From NCBI GenBank assembly GCA_964396385.1, contig CAYNFH010000134.1, positions 1-18,738 on the forward strand: 18,738 nt of DNA. Reading direction: 5' to 3'. This document shows positions 6,375 through 12,716 of this stretch, piece by piece. The position numbers were made by a program, and so were the translations under genes. Position 1 is the first letter of the stretch; each line of letters starts with the position of its first letter. The notes beneath the pieces are model-generated. The model had not been told where the DNA came from. It saw only the letters and a program-made list of their open reading frames with translations, and ran no database searches. This DNA comes from CAYNFH01 sp964396385. Lineage in GTDB: Bacteria; Armatimonadota; Chthonomonadetes; Chthonomonadales; CAJBBX01.

Positions 6375-7722
6375 GGCGGGGCAGGCTTCCAAAGCAGGGC
6401 CGGGCAGAACTCCTGGTGCTGGAGGGGCAGGCGAACCTCCTATGCCTCCGCCGCCACCCGCTCCGCCATCGCCACCCGGAGGAGACGAGCCACCTGGGTT
6501 CAGGGTGCCGAGGCAGTCCGGCCTGGATGAGCGCGAGAGAGCCGTAGAAGAGCGGGCAGCGCGGAAGGTAGAACGGGACCTCCCGGAGCTGGTGCAGCAG
6601 TACAGGGAGCTGTTTCTCAGGCACGTAGACGTAGACAATGCCCGGGAGCTATTCCCTGAGTACGTGCAGAACCGGACCGAGAATTCGACCGCGATTAAGA
6701 ACCCGGCGAGCGCAGTCTCGGAGGCCGTGTACCGAGACTTGCTGACGGATCCCAAGCTGGCCGCCGACAAACGGCCGGTGGTGATAGTGGCAGGTGGCTC
6801 TGGTGCGGGAAAGACATCCGCCAGCCGGCAAGTGCTCGGAGGGCTGAAAGACTCTTTCCTTCGCTACGATGGCTCCTTCGCCGACTACGACCGAGCTAAG
6901 CGTGTGATAGACATGGCGCTGCAGAGCGGCCGGCCAGTGAGGTTTGTGTACGTCCACCGTGAGCCGCTCCATGCGCTCGGAGTGCGGGGCCAGGCCGGCG
7001 TGCTTCAGCGCGCGATGAGCACCGGCCGCGTAGTGACGTTGGATAACCACCTCAGAATGCACTTTAGCGCACCGGAGGTGCTGCCGCGACTTGCCGACGC
7101 ATACCGACAGACTCCGGGTGTGACATTTGACGTCATCGACAACAGTCACCCAAGTGGTGCCCGTGTTGGCTCTGTAGATGACATCAGAAGACTGAAGTAC
7201 AATCAAGCAGAGATCTCGAAGGAGGCACGCGATGGCGTCGAAAGAGCCTACAAAGCAGGAGAGATATCCGAGCCGGTATACCGCCATACTCTCCGACCCG
7301 GAGGAGGCCCGCCGCTTTCAGGAGGAGAGCCGCCAGTTGGCCCAGGAAATGGCGGAGGTGCTAAACCAGCAAGTCCGCCAGGAGGCCGAGGAGCGCGAGG
7401 CAAGAAAGCGTCAACAGGGCAAGTAGGTCCGGGACAACCGCAGGCTTCTGAATACCGCGGTTCGGAGCCAGGCAGCATGGGCCCCAATGAGGCGGTGCCG
7501 CTGGCGCGCATAATGCCTGGCTGGGCTCGGCAGACCTTCGCGCTGAGCGCCATTCCATTCGCATCAGCACTACAGCAGGCGATTGCTGAGGCCAGGCTGC
7601 GCGATATGCAGGCGCGATCAAGCGCAGGCGCTCAGGGAATCTGGAACCTTCAGCAGCAGTTACAGGAAGGTCTCCCGTTTGCCGAATCGCGACTACGACC
7701 GAACTACCGCCTGGGCAAGTAA
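6337..7722 (+). CDS. Zeta-toxin-like P-loop kinase ORF
   Basis: This is a 461-residue ORF. Residues 1-60 are a Gly/Pro linker (PPMPPPPPAPPSPPGGDEPP). Residues about 60-300 carry a kinase core with KRPVVIVAGGSGAGKTS (Walker A at 153-161), RYDGSFADYDRAKRV, then RPVRFVYVHREPLHALGVR and STGRVVTLDNHLRMH. This is the layout of zeta/PezT-type toxins, which phosphorylate UDP-N-acetylglucosamine and block cell-wall synthesis (family knowledge). A Gly/Pro-rich linker (about 315-380) overlies an embedded small gene. The last 80 residues (from MGPNEAVPLARIMPG) look like a separate helical domain. The ORF overlaps the NlpC gene's 3' end in the +1 frame, so it may be translationally coupled, or expressed by frameshifting as one polyprotein. 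Weak GGGAG lies 10 bases before ATG 6337. Confidence 0.75.
   Translation: MSLRAGASAPSREAGQASKAGPGRTPGAGGAGEPPMPPPPPAPPSPPGGDEPPGFRVPRQSGLDERERAVEERAARKVERDLPELVQQYRELFLRHVDVDNARELFPEYVQNRTENSTAIKNPASAVSEAVYRDLLTDPKLAADKRPVVIVAGGSGAGKTSASRQVLGGLKDSFLRYDGSFADYDRAKRVIDMALQSGRPVRFVYVHREPLHALGVRGQAGVLQRAMSTGRVVTLDNHLRMHFSAPEVLPRLADAYRQTPGVTFDVIDNSHPSGARVGSVDDIRRLKYNQAEISKEARDGVERAYKAGEISEPVYRHTLRPGGGPPLSGGEPPVGPGNGGGAKPASPPGGRGARGKKASTGQVGPGQPQASEYRGSEPGSMGPNEAVPLARIMPGWARQTFALSAIPFASALQQAIAEARLRDMQARSSAGAQGIWNLQQQLQEGLPFAESRLRPNYRLGK
7232..7426 (+). CDS. Small helical protein embedded out of frame in the zeta-toxin ORF (candidate antitoxin)
   Basis: This 64-residue protein begins at ATG 7232 with an ideal Shine-Dalgarno (AAGGAGG, six bases upstream). 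It is highly charged and helix-forming (EEARRFQEESRQLAQEMAEV then QEAEEREARKRQQGK). It lies wholly inside the zeta-toxin ORF in the +1 frame, immediately after the kinase core. In the zeta frame the same bases give only low-complexity Gly/Pro sequence, which suggests that this frame is the selected one. A short charged partner next to a zeta-type kinase is what a toxin-antitoxin pair would look like, but there is no recognisable epsilon or PezA sequence. The function is inference. Confidence 0.6.
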   Translation: MASKEPTKQERYPSRYTAILSDPEEARRFQEESRQLAQEMAEVLNQQVRQEAEEREARKRQQGK

Positions 7723-7810
7723 CTTGGAACATGCAGCGCCGGCAGAGGCTGTTTCTCCACTTTGCACCTGCCGCCAACACACCAAGTAACCAGCTAGCTT
7801 CCTCTGATGC

Positions 7811-7850
7811 GGTCCTGCTTCAACTCTCTGGAGCAGGACCTTATTATCTG
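7811..7850 (+). terminator. Terminator-like hairpin, copy 2 (diverged)
   Basis: The stem GGTCCTGCTTC (7811-7821) / GGAGCAGGACC (7830-7840) is 11 bp with one G.T pair, around the loop AACTCTCT, and is followed by the AT-rich TTATTATCTG. The loop is identical to copy 3. Compensated changes (GGTCC/GGACC instead of GGCCC/GGGCC) suggest that the hairpin itself is under selection. Confidence 0.75.
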
Positions 7851-7890
7851 TAGCCCCAGTCTGGCGTATACAGGAGCAACGCGTCTGATC

Positions 7891-9132
7891 ATGTCCACCG
7901 CCCCGAGAGCGCGGGACACGGCCGCTCCCATCGCGGAGCATCCAGGGATTCCCGCCAATGTGGCGGAGCCCAATGAGAATCTCACGCAGTGGGACAGGGG
8001 AGACCTGGCCGGCCGTGGCTATACGCCTCAGACCAGGGCTGTCCTCCGGCGGCTGGTCATGGAGACACCGGACCAGCCTGCTCCAGGAGGAGAATCGTTT
8101 GACCGCTTCCGCCTGAGAACGCTGCCAGAGATAGATGCGCTGATGAGGGCGCATGAAGAGGGGCAGGGCGGGTCGACCATCGCCGTCACCCACTCCTCTG
8201 TCAAGCAGCTCGTGCTCGCCTGGATGGCTAAGGGAGCGCCCAGGGACTACAGCATCGATCCAAACGTGTTCCTCCAGAAGCCGGATGATCCCGGGTCTGC
8301 TCTGGTGCTGCGCTACGACGGGAGGAGATGGACCGCGCAGGCGCGAGCAACCGGCCAGTCCCTCAGAGGACCTGCACTCCTCCGTACAGGAGGAAATGGG
8401 AACCAGATAACTCTGAACAACGGAAGAACCTATGGAGCTGCCATGCTGGACCAATCCGGTAGGGTGGCTGTAGGGGCAACAGGCATCCGGCGTGGTACGA
8501 TGGTAGCGACTGCCGGAGGAGAGAAGCGCAATGAACCGAGCCAACCAAGCCGAGGATCCGCTGGACCAGGAGATACAGATTCGTATCAGCCGAGCACTGA
8601 AGCAGGGGGGCACGGAGGCGGTACGCCGGGAACTCCTGAAGATCGAGGAGGAGCACCCGGGGACGGTGATCTGGGACAACGCCTCCGTGAAGCACTCATC
8701 GCACAGCACGGAACCTCCAGTGAAGTAAGAGCCAGCCAGTGGATGCTGCCGGACGGCACTTATACCGGCTCGTTTGGACTGGAGCGCGAACAGCACCATA
8801 AGAACAGCGCCAAGGCAGCCTATCGAGCTGTGGGACTGCTGGCGACCCACCCGAACACCTATCCGTCATACCCAGAGAGGACCATCCAACACGACGCGCA
8901 GGTGGTGAGAGTTGCGTCGGCGATCATCCGTGGCAGGTCACTCTATGCAGCCGAAATCCCGACCAATGCCACGCCTGAGCAGATCCGCGAAATTCGGCTG
9001 CAGGGGCGGGCACAGGTAGATATGGACGGCCGTTTCATCTACGAGATCGTGCGTGACGACGGCCTGCGCCTTGCGAGTGGTGAGACGATACGGCAGTTCA
9101 ACCGCGACGTAGCCAAGTACATCCGGCCTTAA
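7891..9132 (+). CDS. Histidine-phosphatase-like domain lacking its RHG strand, fused to an unknown C-terminal domain
   Basis: This is a 413-residue ORF counted from ATG 7891. The frame is open from 7807, but that ATG sits inside the hairpin; AGGAG at 7872 is rather distant, so the start is uncertain. The product begins at the second phosphatase motif (STAPRARDTAAPIAEHPG), continues with NLTQWDRGDLAGRG and GGESFDRFRLRTLP, and retains the second catalytic His (AVTHSSVKQLVLAWM, His101). The N-terminal LxRHGxT strand is absent. It is most similar, by eye, to the phosphatase domain of the NlpC fusion. A Gly/Pro-rich linker (about 215-265) overlies an embedded small gene. Residues about 270-413 (WMLPDGTYTGSFGLEREQHH) form an unknown, phage-like domain. 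Confidence 0.65.
   Translation: MSTAPRARDTAAPIAEHPGIPANVAEPNENLTQWDRGDLAGRGYTPQTRAVLRRLVMETPDQPAPGGESFDRFRLRTLPEIDALMRAHEEGQGGSTIAVTHSSVKQLVLAWMAKGAPRDYSIDPNVFLQKPDDPGSALVLRYDGRRWTAQARATGQSLRGPALLRTGGNGNQITLNNGRTYGAAMLDQSGRVAVGATGIRRGTMVATAGGEKRNEPSQPSRGSAGPGDTDSYQPSTEAGGHGGGTPGTPEDRGGAPGDGDLGQRLREALIAQHGTSSEVRASQWMLPDGTYTGSFGLEREQHHKNSAKAAYRAVGLLATHPNTYPSYPERTIQHDAQVVRVASAIIRGRSLYAAEIPTNATPEQIREIRLQGRAQVDMDGRFIYEIVRDDGLRLASGETIRQFNRDVAKYIRP
8531..8728 (+). CDS. Small charged protein embedded out of frame in the phosphatase ORF
   Basis: This 65-residue protein begins at ATG 8531 behind GGAGGAGAG. The sequence is amphipathic and charged (DQEIQIRISRALKQGGTEAV, RRELLKIEEEHPGTVIWDN). It lies in the +1 frame inside the 7891-9132 ORF, exactly over that ORF's Gly/Pro-rich linker, repeating the arrangement of the embedded gene at 7232. 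I do not recognise a family. The strong ribosome-binding site and natural amino-acid composition argue that it is expressed. A role as partner or regulator of the host ORF is inference. Confidence 0.55.
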   Translation: MNRANQAEDPLDQEIQIRISRALKQGGTEAVRRELLKIEEEHPGTVIWDNASVKHSSHSTEPPVK

Positions 9133-9333
9133 GTGCCTCCGGTGACATGGGATACCATCCGCACCAGGCTCCCCTCGCATCAGCTTATGAAGCTGCTGGC
9201 GAGTGCTCAGCCCCAAACCGACGGGGTATACCGAATTCAAAACTTGGCACAATTGCAACTACTTACGCAAGTCATGGATTCAAGTGCAAGAGGCGAACAC
9301 TTCACGCACTGCAATATCCCGCACCTGTATTGA
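9133..9333 (+). CDS. Possible small hypothetical protein
   Basis: This is a 66-residue ORF that begins with GTG on the base after the preceding TAA; ATG 9187 is an in-frame alternative. Its composition is protein-like (DTIRTRLPSHQLMKLLASAQ, GVYRIQNLAQLQLLTQVMD), with two probable amphipathic helices. No Shine-Dalgarno is visible before GTG 9133, so translation would depend on coupling to the upstream gene. No family is recognised. It could equally be a decayed remnant between units 2 and 3. Confidence 0.35.
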   Translation: MPPVTWDTIRTRLPSHQLMKLLASAQPQTDGVYRIQNLAQLQLLTQVMDSSARGEHFTHCNIPHLY

Positions 9334-9387
9334 GGGGTGCGCCTCCTCTAAGCAGCGATAGATCCTGTTTAGGCCAGCTTCCGTCTA

Positions 9388-9430
9388 TGCGGCCCTGCTC
9401 CAACTCTCTGGAGCAGGGCCGCACTGTTTG
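9388..9430 (+). terminator. Terminator-like hairpin, copy 3
   Basis: The perfect 14-bp stem TGCGGCCCTGCTCC (9388-9401) / GGAGCAGGGCCGCA (9410-9423) is identical to copy 1. The loop is AACTCTCT and the following bases are CTGTTTG. The left flank AGGCCAGCTTCCGTCTA (9371-9387) differs from copy 1 at one base. The U-tract is weak, so termination may be partial. Confidence 0.8.
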
Positions 9431-9440
9431 TGAGGCGTGG

Positions 9441-10322
9441 ATGAACGTACCGTTGAACAGCGATGAGCAAGCCCGGCCCCAACGCGGGGCTACGAAGCCG
9501 ACCGTTATCTCCTCCGATCTGGACCGGGCGCTGCACACGGCGCACAGGGTAGCGGATGCGCTGGGAGTGGAGAGGCAAGCGGTCCAGGCGGTGCCATGGC
9601 TCCGGCCCATGCACCTGGGCGAAGCGGAGGGCGTGCAGACCTCGGCGGACTTCGTGCCGGTCATGGAACGCGCCTTCCGCCACGCGCCCAACTCTCCGCT
9701 GCCGGGGCTCAGCCGGGAGGGTGTGCCGGGCGAAGCGCCAGCCCAGTTCGTCGCCTCGCGTCTGGCTCCCATCCAGCAGCTCATGCGGCAGGTGGGATCC
9801 GGCACCATCGACTTCGGCCGGCATGGGGCGACGGCTTACAACAACGCGGACAAGACTCAGGAGCGGCTGCGGGGCAGTCTCAATATCCCGCTTAGCGCAG
9901 AGGGGCGGCAGGATGCGCTCGGTCTGGCGCAAAGGACGGCCGCGGACCCGCCGCACGTGTACGCCTCCACCCACTTCCGCATCAAACAGTTGGTCCGGAG
10001 CTGGATGCAGGCCGGAGTGCCGCAGAACCTGGGTATAGACACCGACTACTTCCTCTCCCACGTGCCGGCGGATGAGCCGGGCACCGTGCTGCGGGTGCGT
10101 GTAGAGAACGGCCTGCCGGTACGCTGGGAGAACCTGGACAAGAACGGCCAAGTGGTGGAGAGCGGCGAGACGCCACGGGTAGAATCCGGAGCAGACAATC
10201 AGGACGACAGGCAATGGCATCGAACCAGCCTGCCGAACAGGACAAGCTTCCGAACCCGTCTGCCACCACACCCCTCGGCCAGGTCAGGCACCACCGGAAC
10301 TACCTGGAGGCGGACGAAATGA
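9441..10322 (+). CDS. Histidine-phosphatase-like protein with displaced RHG motif
   Basis: This 293-residue protein starts at ATG 9441, five bases after GAGG; the frame is open further upstream only through the hairpin. The motif order is unusual. It opens with the normally second block (TVISSDLDRALHTAHRVADA), then WLRPMHLGEAEGVQTS and GEAPAQFVASRLAP. Only then comes the canonical N-terminal block (IDFGRHGATAYNN, Arg127-His128-Gly129, followed by NIPLSAEGRQDALGLAQR), joined directly to the second-His block (YASTHFRIKQLVRSWMQAG, His178). Both catalytic His are therefore present, but in permuted context. The C-terminal 25 residues are basic and low-complexity because another small frame overlaps them. 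Family membership is clear by eye; activity is unknown. Confidence 0.7.
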   Translation: MNVPLNSDEQARPQRGATKPTVISSDLDRALHTAHRVADALGVERQAVQAVPWLRPMHLGEAEGVQTSADFVPVMERAFRHAPNSPLPGLSREGVPGEAPAQFVASRLAPIQQLMRQVGSGTIDFGRHGATAYNNADKTQERLRGSLNIPLSAEGRQDALGLAQRTAADPPHVYASTHFRIKQLVRSWMQAGVPQNLGIDTDYFLSHVPADEPGTVLRVRVENGLPVRWENLDKNGQVVESGETPRVESGADNQDDRQWHRTSLPNRTSFRTRLPPHPSARSGTTGTTWRRTK

Positions 10323-10360
10323 CCCGGCGACCGGCGGACGCCCCCATGAGATGCCGGTGA
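10214..10360 (+). CDS. Small hypothetical protein overlapping the end of the permuted phosphatase
   Basis: This 48-residue ORF runs from ATG 10214 to TGA 10358-10360. It begins MASNQPAEQDKLPNPSATT, which is reminiscent of MASKEPTKQERYPSR in the embedded gene at 7232, and its middle is HHRNYLEADEMTRRPAD. It overlaps the 3' end of the upstream gene out of frame, as the other embedded small genes do. The ribosome-binding site is weak (AGGACGACAGG upstream). The resemblance to the 7232 product is short and could be chance. Confidence 0.4.
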   Translation: MASNQPAEQDKLPNPSATTPLGQVRHHRNYLEADEMTRRPADAPMRCR

Positions 10361-10384
10361 AGGCGAGATAGAGACGAGTACGGG

Positions 10385-11797
10385 ATGAGCAAGATCTACG
10401 AGATCGTCTTCAACACCCCGCAATGGGATGGAGGTGAACGCGAGATAGCGACGGCTGCCGCTGTAACCCACGTCCACCTGCTGCCGCCCGTGGCGGCAGC
10501 AGGAACACTCCCGTTTATGTGGAAGAACCTTACGACACTCTCCACAGAACCAGTACCTACAGGAGCTCTTTCGTCGATGCTCTCCATGATCCTCGTGCTC
10601 TTGAGCCTGGTTTCCTCAATCAACCCTGCCCAAACGACCCGAGCCCGCAAGCCCGCCGGTCACGCCGCCTCTCACCTCGCCAGATCCCGGCAGACTAGAA
10701 CCAGCCTGTCGGCCCGCGAGATCTTCGTGCGGAGCAAGCCATACGTCTATACACTGAGAACAGCAAGCGCGCAGGGCACTGGATTCATCGCCGCCGGTTT
10801 CGGCTTGCTCACATGCTTCCACGTTGTCCACGATGCGAACATGGTCGTCGCCGAGCAAATGGGACGAAGGCCGCTCCGGCTGACCCGCCTGATATCCATT
10901 GACCAGGATGCGGACCTGGTTGCCCTGATCTCCCGGGACCTCTCGATGAAAGGCCTCCCCATCGGCAACTCATCCAGGCTGGCCATCGGCGACCCCCTAT
11001 ACGTCGTCGGAAGTCCAAATGGCCTGGAGCTCACCCTCACCGAAGGAATACTGTCAGCGCGTCGCACGGAAGCTGGTATTGAGTACCTTCAGATTTCCGC
11101 AGCTACTTCTCCCGGCAGCAGCGGAAGCCCAGTACTCAACCAGTACGGCGAGTTCGTCGGCATCGTATCGGCACAAATCAAGGACGCCCAGCAACTCAAC
11201 TTCGCCGTAAGCACCGCCACGATGTTTAGCAGGTTCGCACTCGGCGTCCCGCTAGCCCGAGTATCCACGCAACAGCCGGCCACCGTCGGCAGCCTTGAAC
11301 CAGGCGAGTTGAGCGAGGTAATAGGTGCGGCCACCACGTTGCGCCCGTTGGCCAGCTGCCCGAGTTTCAAGGTCAGTGTCCACTGCTCCGGCATAGATGC
11401 TGTTGTACTTCCGCCAAACGAAGTCCGTACCTGGGTGCTGTCAGAGCTCGCCAGGTCTGCACCCGGCGCCCGAGTGGTAGACGCTCCCGACCAGTCAGAG
11501 ACTTCCAAGCACACGGGGCTCCTCCATGAGCTTTTCAGGCTGGATGGAATAGCCCGCGGACTCCACCTTGAGATCTATTGCTGCCCCGATCCGGACCATG
11601 GCCTAACTTTCTACTCCATACTCCTGGGACTTAATCGCGGTGCATATCTGCCTAGTGGCGGCGCCATACCGACAGTCTGGTCCGATGGGGCATACGGATA
11701 TTTCGGATTCAACCAGGACCCGTCTGCCATACTGCGCCGTCCGGTGGAGGAACTGGTAAAGAAGTTCGCAGACCAGTGGAGCATTGAAAACAGGTAA
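10385..11797 (+). CDS. Secreted trypsin-like (HtrA-type) serine protease with unknown C-terminal domain
   Basis: This is a 470-residue ORF. Residues about 105-285 form a chymotrypsin-fold protease: SAQGTGFIAAGFGLLTCFHVV (His146), DQDADLVAL (Asp177) and SPGSSGSPVLN (Ser246) give the catalytic triad in the HtrA/S1C style. There is no PDZ domain; residues about 300-470 are an unrecognised domain rich in Cys and aromatics (LEIYCCPDPDHGL, WSDGAYGYFGFNQDP). A hydrophobic stretch MLSMILVLLSLVSS starts at ATG 10577 behind AGGAG, so the true start may be 10577, with a signal peptide and a 406-residue product. The first 64 residues then represent upstream sequence at the prophage junction. Secretion and a quality-control or stress role are inferred. 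Confidence 0.8.
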   Translation: MSKIYEIVFNTPQWDGGEREIATAAAVTHVHLLPPVAAAGTLPFMWKNLTTLSTEPVPTGALSSMLSMILVLLSLVSSINPAQTTRARKPAGHAASHLARSRQTRTSLSAREIFVRSKPYVYTLRTASAQGTGFIAAGFGLLTCFHVVHDANMVVAEQMGRRPLRLTRLISIDQDADLVALISRDLSMKGLPIGNSSRLAIGDPLYVVGSPNGLELTLTEGILSARRTEAGIEYLQISAATSPGSSGSPVLNQYGEFVGIVSAQIKDAQQLNFAVSTATMFSRFALGVPLARVSTQQPATVGSLEPGELSEVIGAATTLRPLASCPSFKVSVHCSGIDAVVLPPNEVRTWVLSELARSAPGARVVDAPDQSETSKHTGLLHELFRLDGIARGLHLEIYCCPDPDHGLTFYSILLGLNRGAYLPSGGAIPTVWSDGAYGYFGFNQDPSAILRRPVEELVKKFADQWSIENR

Positions 11798-11858
11798 CGG
11801 CACTCACACCGCTCCATAATCAACCCGCATCACGCCAGCAAATAGTCCTACTGGCATG

Positions 11859-11999
11859 TCAGACCCACAACTCACCGGCCCTCTGCCGGCCACAATCCGA
11901 TCCACGCTTCAGGGCTTCCCGTAACCGGCGCCTATTGACCTCTGCCCGCACGTCTGTCCGCTGTAGCTTGATCGCTCGGGTTGGCTCCGTGTAGTTCAT
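11859..11999 (-). CDS. Small basic hypothetical protein
   Basis: This 46-residue ORF starts at ATG (complement of 11997-11999) and ends with TGA at 11859-11861. The product is basic and helical (TRAIKLQRTDVRAEVNRRRL, REALKRGSD). Its start lies five bases after the stop (12005) of the ancestral reading frame of the neighbouring membrane-protein gene, as expected for a co-transcribed pair. No Shine-Dalgarno is visible, so it would rely on translational coupling. No family is recognised. Confidence 0.45.
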   Translation of the reverse strand: MNYTEPTRAIKLQRTDVRAEVNRRRLREALKRGSDCGRQRAGELWV

Positions 12000-12086
12000 G
12001 GGGCTTACCGCTGATCGTGACCGGGACGTAGGAGTATCTCTCCGTCCGTCTCGGCACCGTGTGCGGGCCGGAGGAGGTCCCCAGGC

Positions 12087-12491
12087 TCAGCAGGGCGCAG
12101 GTGGATGTTCTCCGGCTTGCCGTTCTGCTTCAGCCACTCCTCCCGCATCAGCCTCGCATTCAGTCTGTGTGCCTGCCAGCCCTTGCGGGTGGCGCCACTG
12201 CGCGCGCTCCTCTCGCGTCCCGGCCTGGCTCGCATTCAGTCTGTGTGCCTGCCAGCCCTTGCGGGTGGCCCTCGCCAAGTAGTAGATCCCGCCGCCGGCC
12301 GCGGCTTCACAGGCGAGCCCCACCAAGAGCCAAGCTGACTGGCGGTACGAAGAGAGGCCCGTCGCAATGAGCAATACGCCAGTCACGGCCAACATGGGCA
12401 CCACGAAATAAGCGACCAGCCAGCCGCCAATGATCCGGCCCAGGTAATCCAGGAGGTCCTTTGATGGATACGGGGGTTTCGGGTGACTCAT
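12087..12491 (-). CDS. Small two-helix membrane protein, C-terminus frameshifted by an insertion
   Basis: This is a 134-residue ORF from ATG at 12491. Two membrane segments are visible: WLVAYFVVPMLAVTGVLLIA (about 24-43) and SAWLLVGLACEAAAGGGIYYL (about 52-72), followed by a basic stretch ATRKGWQAHRLNA. The remaining tail (TREERAQWRHPQGLAGTQTE) is an artefact of a 76-bp insertion that shifts the frame. Without it the frame would continue as RLMREEWLKQNGKPENIHLR and stop at 12005, giving a protein of similar length. The function is unknown. It may be a membrane accessory of the neighbouring anchored-protein family (inference). Confidence 0.55.
   Translation of the reverse strand: MSHPKPPYPSKDLLDYLGRIIGGWLVAYFVVPMLAVTGVLLIATGLSSYRQSAWLLVGLACEAAAGGGIYYLARATRKGWQAHRLNASQAGTREERAQWRHPQGLAGTQTECEADAGGVAEAERQAGEHPPAPC
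12153..12193. repeat. 41-bp direct repeat, copy 1
   Basis: Forty-one bases starting CTCGCATTCAGTCTGTGTGC are identical to 12229-12269. The copies begin 76 bases apart, with 35 unique bases between them. Seventy-six is not a multiple of three, so the duplication shifts the reading frame of the minus-strand membrane-protein gene. Confidence 0.9.
12229..12269. repeat. 41-bp direct repeat, copy 2
   Basis: This is identical to 12153-12193. Read on the minus strand, this copy is met first and encodes ATRKGWQAHRLNA in the open frame; the second copy encodes the same words in a different frame. Confidence 0.9.
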
Positions 12492-12633
12492 GGATAGTGA
12501 CCGGAGCCGGGGCTGTCCTGTCTCTCGGCCGACCTGCCCGGCAGTTTCGAGGAATCGAGGCTATTTCCTCCATTCCGGTTCTCTGGCGCTTGAATCGGCT
12601 AGGGGGGCTGGGCCGCAAATCCGGCCAGACAGC

Positions 12634-12716
12634 TTCTCCGTTGACTCCGTTCTACGCGGCTCGCGGAGGGGAGGCCGGGACTCTACTTTATCTTCAAGCT
12701 GTTGCAGATGGCCGAG
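12634..12716 (-). repeat. Family 3' block, member A
   Basis: The 3' end of member A and 49 bases beyond its stop (TTCTCCGTTGACT ... GGGGAGGCCGGG) align with 15789-15877 after member C. The shared core CTGTTGCAGATGG also ends members B and D, and a diverged form ends the 13364 gene. Confidence 0.75.

Noticed and set aside
3962..9430. CRISPR interpretation of the three repeated hairpins
   Set aside because: The spacing is thousands of bases and irregular, with genes between copies; there are no spacers and no cas genes.
9147..9440. N-terminal extension of the permuted phosphatase ORF
   Set aside because: It runs through the 14-bp hairpin and has an unnatural composition; GAGG and ATG 9441 give a better start.
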